52,343 bases of DNA from Indiicoccus explosivorum (GCF_002167005.1 NZ_NHTN01000019.1:1-52343), one strand, 5' to 3'. Shown: positions 9,035 through 17,626, counted from the stretch's first letter. Notes: generated by a model not told the origin, from the sequence alone. Made by a program: numbers and translations.

Positions 9035-10495
9035 ATGACACAAGAAGTAAGGGTGCGCTATGCGCCGAGCCCGACAGGCCATTTACATATCGGGGGCGCC
9101 CGCACAGCTTTGTTCAATTACTTATTTGCACGGCACAACAACGGTAAATTCATCGTCCGGATCGAGGACACGGATATCGGACGCAATATTGAAACGGGGG
9201 AACTTTCCCAGCTCGATAATTTGAAATGGCTTGGCATCGAATACGATGAGTCTGTAGATATCGGCGGGGATTACGGACCATACCGCCAGATGGAACGGCT
9301 GGAATTGTATACGAAGTATGCGCAGGAAATGCTGGAAAAAGGGTTGGCCTATAAGTGCTTCCATACTCCTGAGGAACTCGAAGCTGAGCGGGAAGCACAG
9401 CGTGCAGCCGGCAAGGCACCCATGTATGGAGGGGCGTGCCGTCACTTGTCGGCGCAAGAAGCCGCTGCAAAAGAAGCGGCCGGTATGCCTTACACGATCC
9501 GGATGAAAGTGCCGGACGAGGTGACGTACAAGTTTGACGATCTCGTCCGCGGCCCAATCAGTTTTGAATCGAAGGATATCGGCGACTGGGTCATTGTCAA
9601 AGCGAACGGTATTCCGACTTATAATTTCGCTGTAGTCATCGATGACCATCTGATGAAGATCAGCCATGTCTTCCGGGGCGAAGAGCATTTATCCAATACG
9701 CCGAAACAGATGATGGTGTTCGATGCTTTCGGGTGGGATCATCCGCGATATGGTCATATGACGCTGATTGTCAATGAGGAACGGAAGAAGCTGTCCAAGC
9801 GGGATGAATCGATCATCCAGTTTATTTCCCAATACCGGGAGCTCGGCTATATTCCGGAAGCGCTGTTCAACTTCTTCTCACTTCTCGGCTGGTCACCGGA
9901 AGGGGAAGAGGAAGTGTTCTCAAAAGAAGAGCTCATCGATCTCTTCAGTGTAGAACGCTTATCAAAGTCCCCGTCCATGTTCGATAAACAGAAGCTGATG
10001 TGGATGAATAACCAGTATATGAAAAAGTTGCCGCTTGAGGATGTAATTGCCCTTGCGCTACCGCATCTGCAAAAAGCGGGGCGTTTGCCGGAAGAGCTGA
10101 CTGCGGAAAAACGCGAGTGGGCAATCCGCCTGGTTGCTCTTTACCATGAACAGCTCAGTTATGGAGCTGAGATTGTCGAACTGTCCTCTTTATTCTTCAC
10201 CGATGAGCTTGTATTCGATGAAGCATCAAAAGAAGTGCTGGCAGGCGAACAGGTGCCGGAAGTGATGGAATCGTTCAGGAAGCAGTTGGAGGTGCTGGAT
10301 TCATTCGGCCCCGCTGATGTGAAAAGCGCCATTAAAGCCGTCCAGAAAGAGACGGGGCACAAGGGGAAAAATCTATTTATGCCAATCCGCATAGCGGCAA
10401 CGGGTCAGATGCATGGACCGGATCTGCCGGAAGCGATTTCGCTTCTTGGCCGTGATAAAGCCATAGCCCGCATTTCGCAGCAGCTATCCAGTTAA
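9035..10495 (+). CDS. gltX: Glutamyl-tRNA synthetase
   Basis: GltX charges tRNA-Glu; in most Firmicutes it also misacylates tRNA-Gln for the GatCAB amidotransferase. The 486-residue class I enzyme has '[15 protein letters not shown]' with the HIGH-type motif at 18-21 and the KMSKS-type motif 'KLSKR' at 252-256. The anticodon-binding helical domain fills the C-terminal third. Length equals the Bacillus enzyme within a few residues. AGGAGG precedes the ATG by about 11 bases. Confidence 0.97.
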   Translation: MTQEVRVRYAPSPTGHLHIGGARTALFNYLFARHNNGKFIVRIEDTDIGRNIETGELSQLDNLKWLGIEYDESVDIGGDYGPYRQMERLELYTKYAQEMLEKGLAYKCFHTPEELEAEREAQRAAGKAPMYGGACRHLSAQEAAAKEAAGMPYTIRMKVPDEVTYKFDDLVRGPISFESKDIGDWVIVKANGIPTYNFAVVIDDHLMKISHVFRGEEHLSNTPKQMMVFDAFGWDHPRYGHMTLIVNEERKKLSKRDESIIQFISQYRELGYIPEALFNFFSLLGWSPEGEEEVFSKEELIDLFSVERLSKSPSMFDKQKLMWMNNQYMKKLPLEDVIALALPHLQKAGRLPEELTAEKREWAIRLVALYHEQLSYGAEIVELSSLFFTDELVFDEASKEVLAGEQVPEVMESFRKQLEVLDSFGPADVKSAIKAVQKETGHKGKNLFMPIRIAATGQMHGPDLPEAISLLGRDKAIARISQQLSS

Positions 10496-10496
10496 G

Positions 10497-10524
10497 TTGA
10501 CTTCCGTGCCGGAAGGTGTACAAT
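10497..10524 (+). promoter_or_regulatory. Sigma-A promoter of the cysE-cysS operon
   Basis: TTGACT (10497-10502), a 16-base spacer and TACAAT (10519-10524) lie directly behind the gltX stop. A second TACAAT follows at 10530-10535. The transcript would start near 10531, at the head of the T-box leader. Confidence 0.75.
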
Positions 10525-10530
10525 GGGGGT

Positions 10531-10786
10531 ACAATCGTGGAACAAAAACGCTGACGGGAAGAAGTACGCAGAGCAAGTTCTAAAGAGAGGATCATCATTG
10601 GCTGAAAGTGATCCGTGCCGCTGGTCTGCCGAATTGCATCCCTGAGTGCTGCGCCGAATGGAAGTAAGCCAGCCGTATTGCCTGCGTTACAGGCTTATGG
10701 AGAGGGAAAAGCGAAGTTGTGCTTTTCCAATTCAGAGTGGAACCGCGCTTATGCGTCTCTGTCAGCTGATGGCAGAGACGTTTTTT
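10531..10786 (+). ncRNA. T-box riboswitch (tRNA-Cys responsive) upstream of cysE-cysS
   Basis: The 315-base gap between gltX and cysE is a T-box leader. The diagnostic T-box TTCAGAGTGGAACCGCG is at 10731-10747. Behind it a terminator has the stem CGTCTCTG / CAGAGACG (10754-10761 and 10773-10780) and six T (10781-10786). In the stem I region the motif GAAT-TGC-ATC (10631-10640) places a TGC cysteine codon at the expected specifier position. Established mechanism: uncharged tRNA pairs with specifier and T-box and stabilises an antiterminator. Cysteine specificity fits the downstream genes; the exact specifier codon is my reading and was not folded. Confidence 0.92.
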
Positions 10787-10810
10787 AATTGTCTGAAAGG
10801 AGGAGAGGTT

Positions 10811-11458
10811 ATGTGGGGGCGGATAAGAGAAGATGTGGAAGTCGTGTTTGAACAGGATCCTGCAGCCCGGACATTCTTTGAAGTGGTACTGACTTACTCA
10901 GGGATTCATGCAATCTGGGCTCACCGGATTGCCCACTTTTTCTTTGAAAGGGGAATGTTCTTTGTTGCCCGTGTCATTTCACAGATAAGCCGCTTTTTTA
11001 CCGGGATTGAAATCCATCCGGGGGCACGGATCGGCCGCCGTTTTTTCATTGATCACGGTATGGGGGTCGTCATCGGAGAGACCTGCGAGATCGGGGACAA
11101 TGTGACGATTTTTCAAGGAGTTACACTCGGCGGCACAGGGAAGGAAAAAGGGAAGCGCCATCCGACGCTTGAAGATAATGTGCTCATCGCTTCAGGAGCC
11201 AAAGTGCTCGGTTCGATTACGATCGGTGAGAATTCAAAAGTGGGTGCGGGCTCCGTTGTCCTAAAGGATGTGCCGGCCAATTCGACAGTTGTCGGCATTC
11301 CCGGCCGTGTGGTAGTCCAGGACGGCGTAAGGGTCAAGCGGGATCTGGATCATCAGAATATGCCGGATCCGGTTGCAGACCGGTGCAATATGCTTGAACG
11401 GCAAATCGGAGAGCTGAGAGAAGAACTAGAAGAATTGAAAACAAGAAGTATACGGTAA
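10811..11458 (+). CDS. cysE: Serine O-acetyltransferase
   Basis: CysE makes O-acetylserine from serine and acetyl-CoA, the committed step of cysteine synthesis. The 215-residue protein has an N-terminal helical region and a left-handed beta-helix of hexapeptide repeats with '[26 protein letters not shown]' in its centre (about 63-88), including the catalytic Asp-His pair. ATG at 10811 follows AAGGAGGAGAGG. Longer in-frame starts fall inside the T-box leader and are not used. It shares the T-box with cysS. Confidence 0.97.
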   Translation: MWGRIREDVEVVFEQDPAARTFFEVVLTYSGIHAIWAHRIAHFFFERGMFFVARVISQISRFFTGIEIHPGARIGRRFFIDHGMGVVIGETCEIGDNVTIFQGVTLGGTGKEKGKRHPTLEDNVLIASGAKVLGSITIGENSKVGAGSVVLKDVPANSTVVGIPGRVVVQDGVRVKRDLDHQNMPDPVADRCNMLERQIGELREELEELKTRSIR

Positions 11459-11469
11459 GGAGGAAGACT

Positions 11470-12870
11470 ATGGCGCTGCAAATTTTTAATTCATTGACAC
11501 GGCAGAAGGAGCCGTTTGTGCCCCTTGAAGAGGGCAAAGTGAAAATGTACGTATGCGGACCGACAGTTTACAATTACATCCATATTGGTAATGCCCGGCC
11601 TGCTATTGTATATGATACCGTTCGGCGATATTTAATTTACCGAGGGTTTGATGTAACGTATATTTCCAATTTTACTGATGTGGATGATAAGTTGATCCGG
11701 ACAGCCAAAGAGCTGGGTGAAGACGTGCCGCAAGTGGCAGAACGATTCATCAATGCATATTTTGAAGATACAGGAGCGCTCGGCTGCCTGAGGGCGGATG
11801 CGCATCCGCGGGTGACGGATCACATGGAAGAGATTATTGAGTTCATTCGTGTGCTGGAAGATAAAGGGTATGCTTATGAGTCAGAAGGCGATGTTTATTA
11901 CCGGACCCGGAAATTCGAAGGGTATGGCAAACTGTCCCACCAATCCATCGACGAATTGAAGGTAGGCGCCCGGATTGAAGCGGGGGATAAAAAAGAGGAT
12001 GAGCTCGATTTCACTCTTTGGAAAGCGGCAAAACCGGGGGAGATCCAGTGGGAGAGCCCTTGGGGCCGAGGCCGTCCGGGCTGGCATATCGAATGCTCCG
12101 TCATGGCCCGCACTCATCTTGGAGATACGCTGGATATCCACGCGGGGGGGCAGGACCTCACCTTCCCCCACCATGAAAATGAGATCGCACAGTCGGAAGC
12201 ACTGACTGAGCAAACATTTGCCCGGTACTGGATGCACAATGGCTACATTAATATCGAAAACGAAAAGATGTCCAAATCACTCGGCAATTTCGTGCTTGTT
12301 CATGATATTTTAAAGCAGCTTGATCCGATGGTGCTCCGCTTTTTCATGCTGTCTGTTCATTACCGGCATCCGATCAATTTTTCACAAGAACTAGTCGATG
12401 ATGCGGCAGCTGGTCTCGAACGGCTTCAGACGGCCTGCTTCAACCTCCGGCACAGGCTTGGAGTATCGGCGGATATGGGAAAAGACACTGAAAATTGGCT
12501 GAAAGAAATTGCGGGGATCAGAACGGAATTCACTGAGGCCATGGATGATGACTTCAATACAGCAAAAGCGATTTCAAGTCTTTTCGATTTAGCGCGCCTT
12601 TCGAATACGTACCTGAAAGAGGAGCAGACGGCAAGTGAAGTGCTGCAAAAATTCCTCGATCTATTTGAAGAACTTTCCGATGTGCTCGGGTTTTCTTTCG
12701 GTCAAGAAGAAGAACTGCTGGATGCTGATATCGAAGCGCTTCTTGAAGAGCGCGTGGAAGCCAGGAAGAACCGGAATTTCCAGCGTGCGGATGAAATCAG
12801 GGATCTGCTCAAGGAAAAAAACATTGTCCTCGAAGACACCGCGCAAGGCACGCGCTGGAAGAGGGGATGA
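11470..12870 (+). CDS. cysS: Cysteinyl-tRNA synthetase
   Basis: CysS charges tRNA-Cys. The 466-residue class I enzyme has HIGN at 38-41 and KMSKS at 266-270. Its zinc ligands are C29, C209, H234 and E238, the zinc discriminating cysteine from serine. A DALR helical anticodon-binding domain is C-terminal. AAGGAGG lies 5-11 bases upstream of the ATG, 11 bases after cysE, so both genes answer to the T-box. Confidence 0.98.
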   Translation: MALQIFNSLTRQKEPFVPLEEGKVKMYVCGPTVYNYIHIGNARPAIVYDTVRRYLIYRGFDVTYISNFTDVDDKLIRTAKELGEDVPQVAERFINAYFEDTGALGCLRADAHPRVTDHMEEIIEFIRVLEDKGYAYESEGDVYYRTRKFEGYGKLSHQSIDELKVGARIEAGDKKEDELDFTLWKAAKPGEIQWESPWGRGRPGWHIECSVMARTHLGDTLDIHAGGQDLTFPHHENEIAQSEALTEQTFARYWMHNGYINIENEKMSKSLGNFVLVHDILKQLDPMVLRFFMLSVHYRHPINFSQELVDDAAAGLERLQTACFNLRHRLGVSADMGKDTENWLKEIAGIRTEFTEAMDDDFNTAKAISSLFDLARLSNTYLKEEQTASEVLQKFLDLFEELSDVLGFSFGQEEELLDADIEALLEERVEARKNRNFQRADEIRDLLKEKNIVLEDTAQGTRWKRG

Positions 12871-12874
12871 GTGG

Positions 12875-13294
12875 ATGGAGAAGTTGCGGAAGCAGGACGT
12901 TGATCAGTTGAACGCCCTTGCCCTTGCCTACATGGGGGATGCTGTCTATGAACAGGCAGTGCGGGAACATTTGATCCGTACCGGCAATATTCGGCCGAAT
13001 CAGCTGCACCGTGCCGCGACAGCGTTCGTCTCTGCTAAGGCACAGGCAGCAGTGCTTAAGCGCTTTGTTGATGAATCGACTCTGACCGAACAGGAATTGG
13101 CGGTCATGCGGCGGGGCCGCAATGCGAAATCGGGTACTGTCCCGAAAAACACGGATGTACAGACGTACAATTTTAGTACAGCTTATGAGGCGGTACTCGG
13201 CTGGCTTTATTTAAAAGAAGAGTACAGGCGTCTTGAAGAGCTGATCGGACTTTCGATCCGCTATGCCGATGAAAGGAGAGGAACAGCGACATGA
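12875..13294 (+). CDS. mrnC: Mini-ribonuclease III
   Basis: MrnC matures 23S rRNA by trimming its base-paired ends; it is an RNase III catalytic domain without the dsRNA-binding domain. The 139-residue protein has 'AYMGDAVYE' with the metal-binding acidic residues near the N-terminus and the conserved block 'RGRNAKSGTVPKNTDVQTY'. The ATG at 12875 lies four bases after cysS with AGAGGGGA upstream. The longer in-frame reading from 12635 overlaps cysS by 236 bases in another frame and is not supported. Its end overlaps rlmB (ATGA). Confidence 0.95.
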   Translation: MEKLRKQDVDQLNALALAYMGDAVYEQAVREHLIRTGNIRPNQLHRAATAFVSAKAQAAVLKRFVDESTLTEQELAVMRRGRNAKSGTVPKNTDVQTYNFSTAYEAVLGWLYLKEEYRRLEELIGLSIRYADERRGTAT

Positions 13295-14040
13295 GGAATG
13301 AGACGCCTGAAATCATTGCCGGCAGGAACCCTGTGCTCGAGGCTCTCCGGTCCGGCAGGGAAATGAACAAAATCTGGATAGCAGAAGGTGTGCAGAAAAA
13401 AGGAATCGGTGAACTTCTATCGCTTGCAAAAGAGCAGGGGGTTTTGGTTCAGTATGTACCGAAGAAAAAAATCGATTCCCTGACGGATGCAGCTCACCAG
13501 GGAATCGCCGCGTCCGTTGCGGCATATGACTATGCGGAACTTGAGGATCTGTTCGATGCAGCGGCAAAACGGCAGGAAGACCCGTTTTTTATTGTGTTGG
13601 ATGAACTCGAGGACCCCCATAATCTCGGTTCCATTTTGAGGACGGCGGACGCTGCGGGTGTCCATGGCATCATTATCCCGAAGCGGCGATCGGTCAGTCT
13701 GACGGCGACAGTAGCAAAAGCGTCGACGGGCGCAATCGAGCATGTTCCTGTCGTCCGTGTCGGAAATTTGGCTCAGACAGTGGATGAACTGAAAGCGCGC
13801 GGTGTCTGGATTGCCGGCACCGACGCCAAAGGTGCGCAGGATTACCGGCGGATGGACGCGGGTCTGCCGCTTGCTGTCATTATCGGGAGTGAGGGAAAAG
13901 GAATGGGGCGGCTGCTGCGGGATAAATGCGATTTCCTGTACAAGCTGCCGATGTCAGGGCATGTCACCTCCCTCAATGCTTCTGTGGCTGCCGGTCTGCT
14001 GATCTATGAAGTTTACCGGAAACGGAATCCGCTGGGGTGA
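13291..14040 (+). CDS. rlmB: 23S rRNA (guanosine-2'-O-)-methyltransferase RlmB
   Basis: RlmB methylates the ribose of G2251 (E. coli numbering) in the peptidyl-transferase P loop. The 249-residue protein has an N-terminal L30e-like substrate-binding domain ('IIAGRNPVLEALRSG', residues 8-22). A C-terminal SPOUT trefoil knot follows, with 'LDELEDPHNLGSILRTA', 'IGSEGKGM' and 'LPMSGHVTSLNASVA'. It overlaps mrnC by four bases, linking two rRNA-processing functions. Confidence 0.95.
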   Translation: MRNETPEIIAGRNPVLEALRSGREMNKIWIAEGVQKKGIGELLSLAKEQGVLVQYVPKKKIDSLTDAAHQGIAASVAAYDYAELEDLFDAAAKRQEDPFFIVLDELEDPHNLGSILRTADAAGVHGIIIPKRRSVSLTATVAKASTGAIEHVPVVRVGNLAQTVDELKARGVWIAGTDAKGAQDYRRMDAGLPLAVIIGSEGKGMGRLLRDKCDFLYKLPMSGHVTSLNASVAAGLLIYEVYRKRNPLG

Positions 14041-14043
14041 GCC

Positions 14044-14553
14044 ATGGATATCCTGCTGGTGGACGGCTACAACATCATCGGTGACTGGAAGGAATTGAAA
14101 CAGCTGAAGGATTCCCGGCTGGCGGACGCCCGGGACCGGTTACTTGACCGGATGGCTGAGTATGCGAGCTACAAAGGGTGGCGGGTCATCGTCATTTTCG
14201 ATGCCCATCTTGTTCCGGGTCTGGAAAGCAAAAACAGCAGGCACCGGGTGGAAGTGATTTATACACGGCAGAACGAGACGGCGGATGAACGGATTGAGAA
14301 GCTGGCCGCCGCTCTCCGGAACCGCCGGGATCAAATTTATGTGGCGACTTCGGATAATACGGAACAGCGGGTCATCTTCGCTCAGGGGGCGCTTCGCATT
14401 TCTGCGCGGGAATTCGAAATCGAAATGGAAGAAATCGAAAAGCGGATTTCGAAAAGGGTGAAGGAGATCCAGGACAGCCGGGCTATTTCTAAAATCCAGC
14501 TATCGGATGAAGTAGCTGAAATTTTCGAAAAATGGAGAAGAGGCGGTCAATGA
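14044..14553 (+). CDS. rae1: Rae1 (YacP), ribosome-associated endoribonuclease
   Basis: In B. subtilis Rae1 enters the ribosomal A site and cuts mRNAs during translation. This 169-residue protein has the NYN/PIN fold with 'ILLVDGYNIIG' (D7 in the catalytic cluster), 'VIVIFDAH' and 'ATSDNTEQ'. The C-terminal helix ends in 'FEKWRRGGQ' as in the B. subtilis protein. It starts three bases after rlmB with GGGGTGAG upstream and closes the cysE operon. Confidence 0.92.
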   Translation: MDILLVDGYNIIGDWKELKQLKDSRLADARDRLLDRMAEYASYKGWRVIVIFDAHLVPGLESKNSRHRVEVIYTRQNETADERIEKLAAALRNRRDQIYVATSDNTEQRVIFAQGALRISAREFEIEMEEIEKRISKRVKEIQDSRAISKIQLSDEVAEIFEKWRRGGQ

Positions 14554-14557
14554 GTGG

Positions 14558-14587
14558 TTGACGCTTAATTTTTCTATCCTGTATACT
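14558..14587 (+). promoter_or_regulatory. Sigma-A promoter of sigH
   Basis: TTGACG (14558-14563), an 18-base spacer and TATACT (14582-14587) lie directly behind rae1. In B. subtilis the sigH promoter is repressed by AbrB; no clear AbrB site can be read by eye here. Confidence 0.8.
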
Positions 14588-14622
14588 AAGGCAAAGAGCT
14601 CGCGTGACCGGAGGGAAAGCCC

Positions 14623-15273
14623 GTGGGGAATCAGGAGCAAGTTCAGCAGCAGCGTTTAGCGGTTTTCACAGATGAAGAACTTGTCGGCCTGGTCCATAGC
14701 GGTGACACCGAGGCGCTGGACTTTCTGATTACAAAGTTCAGACCCATTGTCCGGATGAAAGCGCGATCCTATTTTTTGATCGGAGCCGACCGTGAAGATA
14801 TCATTCAGGAAGGCATGATCGGTCTCTACAAGGGCATACGCGATTACCGGGGAGATAAACTTTCCTCATTCCGAGCCTTTGCAGAGCTTTGCATTGTCCG
14901 TCAGATCATTACGGCCATCAAGACGGCGACCAGACAAAAGCATATTCCGCTAAACTCTTACGTATCGCTCGATAAACCGATTTACGATGAGGAATCCGAC
15001 CGCACGCTTCTTGATGTATTGGCCGGCGGAATTCTGGAAGATCCTGAAGAACTGATGATCAATCGGGAGGAGTTTTCGTATATCGAAGAGAAAATGGAGG
15101 AAGTGCTGAGCAGTCTTGAACGGGAAGTGCTGTCCCTTTACTTGGAAGGGGAGACGTACCAGGAGATATCAGAAAAGCTGAATAGGCATGTCAAGTCGAT
15201 TGATAATGCACTTCAGCGCGTCAAACGGAAACTGGAGCGCCATCTTCAGGCAGACTGGACAGGAACGACTTGA
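14623..15273 (+). CDS. sigH: RNA polymerase sigma-H factor
   Basis: Sigma-H directs transition-phase genes, and sporulation or competence genes in relatives that have them. The 216-residue sigma-70 family protein has region 2 ('YFLIGADREDIIQEGMIG', about 48-65), the 'FAELCIVRQIITAIKTATR' helix and a region 4 helix-turn-helix ('YQEISEKLNRHVKSIDNALQ'). The start is GTG at 14623 with CGGAGGG upstream. It has its own promoter. Unlike B. subtilis, no rpmG lies between it and secE. Confidence 0.96.
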   Translation: MGNQEQVQQQRLAVFTDEELVGLVHSGDTEALDFLITKFRPIVRMKARSYFLIGADREDIIQEGMIGLYKGIRDYRGDKLSSFRAFAELCIVRQIITAIKTATRQKHIPLNSYVSLDKPIYDEESDRTLLDVLAGGILEDPEELMINREEFSYIEEKMEEVLSSLEREVLSLYLEGETYQEISEKLNRHVKSIDNALQRVKRKLERHLQADWTGTT

Positions 15274-15280
15274 CAGGATG

Positions 15281-15309
15281 TTGACAGCCTGCTTTCCGGA
15301 TGGTAATCT
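15281..15309 (+). promoter_or_regulatory. Sigma-A promoter of secE-nusG
   Basis: A perfect TTGACA (15281-15286), a 17-base spacer and an extended -10 TG-G-TAATCT (15301-15309) form a strong promoter just after sigH. The leader to secE is about 75 bases. Confidence 0.88.
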
Positions 15310-15391
15310 GAGGAAAGGTCCATACTGACTGACATACGGAAATGATGGAAATCGCTTGCTTGCGCAGGGCGGTTTTGGAGTTCGGAGGTTT

Positions 15392-15586
15392 ATGACAGAC
15401 ATGGGTAAGATCAGTAATTTCTTCAGTAAAGTCGTTTCGGAAATGCGGAAAGTCAGCTGGCCGAAACGGAAAGAACTCACGCGCTATACCGTGATCGTTC
15501 TGACAACAGTCATTTTCATGGCCGTTTTCTTTGCGGCGGTGGATACAGGCATTTCAGCGCTGTTCCGCTGGTTCTTAAGCATCTAG
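15392..15586 (+). CDS. secE: Preprotein translocase subunit SecE
   Basis: SecE clamps SecY in the protein-export channel. The 64-residue protein has the amphipathic surface helix with the conserved 'SEMRKVSWPKRKEL' (about 16-29) and one transmembrane segment (about 33-54), as in B. subtilis (59 residues). ATG 15392 follows CGGAGG. A 17-codon reading frame in the leader ends in an ATGA overlap with it. secY lies in the spc cluster of this same window. Confidence 0.95.
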   Translation: MTDMGKISNFFSKVVSEMRKVSWPKRKELTRYTVIVLTTVIFMAVFFAAVDTGISALFRWFLSI

Positions 15587-15617
15587 TGTCCGGCATCGTG
15601 AATAATGCGTAAAAAAT

Positions 15618-15647
15618 AGCCCGTCATGATTACCATACGGGTTTTTT
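15618..15647 (+). terminator. Internal terminator between secE and nusG
   Basis: A stem AGCCCGT / ACGGGTT with a 12-base loop ends in a run of T (15642-15647). No promoter is visible between it and nusG, so it must be leaky or conditional for nusG to be expressed from the secE promoter. Confidence 0.65.
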
Positions 15648-15658
15648 CATTTGGAAAA

Positions 15659-15692
15659 AAGGAGGGACGGACGCTAAGTCCTAACACCGATG
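15659..15692 (+). promoter_or_regulatory. nusG ribosome-binding site with a hairpin in the spacer
   Basis: The only good Shine-Dalgarno (AAGGAGGG, 15659-15666) is 23 bases from the ATG at 15690. Between them GGAC-GCTAA-GTCC (15669-15681) can form a 4-bp hairpin. Removing its 13 bases leaves about 10, a normal spacing. Confidence 0.55.
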
Positions 15693-16223
15693 GAGAAAAA
15701 TTGGTATGTGGTCCATACGTATTCAGGTTATGAAAATAAAGTAAAGGCGAACTTGGAAAAGCGCGTCGAAACAATGGGGATGCAGGATAAGATTTTCCGG
15801 GTGATTGTTCCCGAAGAACAGGAAACCGACTTCAAGAATGGCAAAAAGCGGACGGTCATGCGGAAAACGTTCCCTGGCTATGTGCTCGTGGAATTGGTGA
15901 TGACGGATGATTCCTGGTACGTCGTGCGGAATACGCCGGGGGTTACAGGTTTTATCGGATCATCCGGGGGCGGTGCTAAACCGACACCGCTTCTGGAGGA
16001 AGAAGTCGATTTCATCCTCCGTCAGATGGGTATGAAGGAAAAGAAAGTGGAAGCGGACTTTGCTGTCGGTGAAACGGTGGAAGTCGTGGAAGGTCCATTC
16101 GAGCATTTTCAGGGGAAAGTCGAAGAATTGGACGAGCCAAAAGGGAAAGTCAAGGTGTCGATCGATATGTTCGGCCGTGAGACGAAAATGGAACTCGATT
16201 TCAGCCAGGTGCGGAAAATCTAG
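15690..16223 (+). CDS. nusG: Transcription termination/antitermination factor NusG
   Basis: NusG binds RNA polymerase, affects pausing and couples transcription to translation through S10. The 177-residue protein has the NGN domain ('EKNWYVVHTYSGYENKVK', residues 2-19, and 'PGYVLVEL') and a C-terminal KOW domain ('VVEGPFEHFQGKVEEL', about 131-146). The start ATG gives the exact family N-terminus and there is no alternative upstream start before an in-frame stop at 15675, although the ribosome-binding site is unusually distant. Confidence 0.97.
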   Translation: MEKNWYVVHTYSGYENKVKANLEKRVETMGMQDKIFRVIVPEEQETDFKNGKKRTVMRKTFPGYVLVELVMTDDSWYVVRNTPGVTGFIGSSGGGAKPTPLLEEEVDFILRQMGMKEKKVEADFAVGETVEVVEGPFEHFQGKVEELDEPKGKVKVSIDMFGRETKMELDFSQVRKI

Positions 16224-16230
16224 TTAAGAC

Positions 16231-16259
16231 TTGCTATTTTCTTTGTCGAGTGGTACTAT
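16231..16259 (+). promoter_or_regulatory. Sigma-A promoter of rplK-rplA
   Basis: TTGCTA (16231-16236), a 17-base spacer and an extended -10 TG-G-TACTAT (16251-16259) lie eight bases after nusG. The leader to rplK is about 93 bases. Confidence 0.82.
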
Positions 16260-16308
16260 TCATAAGTCAGACTGTTAATTGCTCAAGCAAGAACAGACGG
16301 ATATTTGA

Positions 16309-16333
16309 GTGGGAGGGGCGACCCTGTGACCAC
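16309..16333 (+). promoter_or_regulatory. Candidate L1-binding mRNA site in the rplK leader
   Basis: GTGGGAGG at 16309-16316 pairs as GTGG-x2-GGG-loop-CCC-x5-CCAC, closing at 16330-16333. The 23S rRNA L1 stalk contains GTGGGAGG facing a CC and a TACCAC strand, so this hairpin mimics the rRNA target of L1. L1 is the established translational repressor of this operon in bacteria. Confidence 0.65.
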
Positions 16334-16359
16334 ATCACGAACTTAAGGAGGTGTGTTTC

Positions 16360-16785
16360 GTGGCTAAAAAAGTTATTAAAGTTGTGAAACTGCAAATCCC
16401 TGCAGCGAAAGCGAACCCAGCACCGCCGGTAGGTCCTGCACTTGGTCAGGCCGGTGTAAACATCATGGGATTCTGTAAGGAGTTCAACGCACGCACTGCT
16501 GAGCAGGCGGGCCTGATCATCCCTGTAGAGATTACAGTATTCGAAGACCGTTCGTTTACATTCATCACAAAAACTCCGCCAGCTGCTGTTCTGTTGAAAA
16601 AAGCAGCCGGTATTGATTCCGGTTCAGGCGAGCCGAACCGCAATAAAGTGGCGACTGTGAAGCGCGACAAAGTTCGTGAAATCGCAGAAACAAAAATGCC
16701 GGATCTGAATGCGGCTTCTGTTGAAGCGGCTATGCAGATGGTTGAAGGTACTGCCCGCAGCATGGGTATCGTGATCGAAGACTGA
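16360..16785 (+). CDS. rplK: 50S ribosomal protein L11
   Basis: L11 binds the GTPase-associated region of 23S rRNA and is needed for RelA-type stringent signalling. The 141-residue protein has the N-terminal proline-rich '[21 protein letters not shown]' region (about 13-33) and a C-terminal RNA-binding domain. The start is GTG at 16360 with TAAGGAGGTG upstream, giving the exact family length; a start three codons earlier overlaps the Shine-Dalgarno. It is flanked on both sides by candidate L1-binding hairpins. Confidence 0.97.
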   Translation: MAKKVIKVVKLQIPAAKANPAPPVGPALGQAGVNIMGFCKEFNARTAEQAGLIIPVEITVFEDRSFTFITKTPPAAVLLKKAAGIDSGSGEPNRNKVATVKRDKVREIAETKMPDLNAASVEAAMQMVEGTARSMGIVIED

Positions 16786-16809
16786 TCGGCAGAACAAAGC
16801 TTTCTGAAG

Positions 16810-16842
16810 AGGGTTGTGTGATCGTAAGGATTGCGCAGCCCT
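16810..16842 (+). other. Hairpin in the rplK-rplA gap
   Basis: AGGGTTGTG (16810-16818) pairs with CGCAGCCCT (16834-16842), nine pairs including two G-U, with a 15-base loop. It lies immediately before the second L1-type site and may present it. Confidence 0.5.
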
Positions 16843-16847
16843 TAATC

Positions 16848-16873
16848 GTGGGAGGTTCATTCCGCTATACCAC
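16848..16873 (+). promoter_or_regulatory. Second candidate L1-binding mRNA site, before rplA
   Basis: GTGGGAGG (16848-16855), CC (16862-16863) and TACCAC (16868-16873) reproduce the three sequence blocks of the 23S rRNA L1 stalk in order. The element ends just before the rplA Shine-Dalgarno (GAGGAGG), a position suited to feedback by L1 on its own gene. Confidence 0.72.
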
Positions 16874-16893
16874 AATGAGGAGGACGTTTTAAA

Positions 16894-17595
16894 ATGGCAA
16901 AAACAAGCAAAAAGCAGCAAGAAGCTGCGAAATTGGTTGACCGCACACAGCTGTACAGCGTACAGGAAGCGGTCGCTCTCGCAAAACAGGCAAGCAAAGT
17001 GAATTTCGACGCTACTGTTGAAGTGGCTTTCCGCCTCGGCATCGACACGCGTAAAAACGATCAGCAGATCCGCGGCGCGGTCGTGCTTCCGAACGGCACA
17101 GGCAAGACGCAGCGCGTACTCGTTTTCGCAAAAGGCGACAAGCTGAAAGAAGCGGAAGCAGCTGGCGCAGATTATGCGGGAGATACTGAATATATCCAGA
17201 AGATCCAGCAGGGCTGGTTCGACTTCGATGTAATCGTTGCGACTCCTGACATGATGGGCGAAGTCGGGAAAATTGGCCGGATCCTCGGACCGAAAGGCCT
17301 TATGCCGAACCCGAAAACCGGCACTGTTACTTTCGATGTAACGAAAGCTGTTGAAGAGATCAAAGCAGGTAAAGTGGAATACCGGGCTGAAAAGAACGGG
17401 ATCGTCCATGCGCCAATCGGAAAAGTTTCATTCGAAGATGAAAAACTCGTCGAAAACTTCCGTACCGTTTTCGATACTCTTCAAAAAGCGAAGCCGGCAG
17501 CGGCTAAAGGTGTCTTCATGAAGTCTGTCCACGTGACAACGACTATGGGGCCTTCCGTTAAAATCGATACGAACTCAGTAACTGCCAAAGGTTAA
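16894..17595 (+). CDS. rplA: 50S ribosomal protein L1
   Basis: L1 forms the mobile stalk that helps release deacylated tRNA, and represses its own operon by binding an mRNA copy of its rRNA site. The 233-residue protein has two domains, with '[16 protein letters not shown]' (about 68-83) and the conserved '[17 protein letters not shown]' (about 129-145). ATG 16894 follows AGGAGGACG. Length matches B. subtilis (232). Confidence 0.97.
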   Translation: MAKTSKKQQEAAKLVDRTQLYSVQEAVALAKQASKVNFDATVEVAFRLGIDTRKNDQQIRGAVVLPNGTGKTQRVLVFAKGDKLKEAEAAGADYAGDTEYIQKIQQGWFDFDVIVATPDMMGEVGKIGRILGPKGLMPNPKTGTVTFDVTKAVEEIKAGKVEYRAEKNGIVHAPIGKVSFEDEKLVENFRTVFDTLQKAKPAAAKGVFMKSVHVTTTMGPSVKIDTNSVTAKG

Positions 17596-17597
17596 GG

Positions 17598-17626
17598 TTG
17601 ACACATGACCTCGTCTCTGCTAAGAT
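17598..17626 (+). promoter_or_regulatory. Sigma-A promoter of rplJ-rplL
   Basis: A perfect TTGACA (17598-17603), a 17-base spacer and TAAGAT (17621-17626) follow the rplA stop. It drives the L10 leader. Confidence 0.85.

Noticed and set aside
10646-10810. In-frame extension of cysE by 55 codons
   Set aside because: It runs through the T-box, terminator and Shine-Dalgarno. The ATG at 10811 gives the family length.
12635-12874. N-terminal extension of mrnC by 80 codons
   Set aside because: It lies within cysS in another frame. The ATG at 12875 has a ribosome-binding site and gives the family N-terminus.
15274-15391. Possible rpmG between sigH and secE
   Set aside because: The gap is only 118 bases and carries a promoter and leader. 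No frame encodes an L33-like sequence.
16624-17409. 261-codon minus-strand frame opposite rplK and rplA
   Set aside because: Shadow frame of two conserved genes; no start signal or family similarity.
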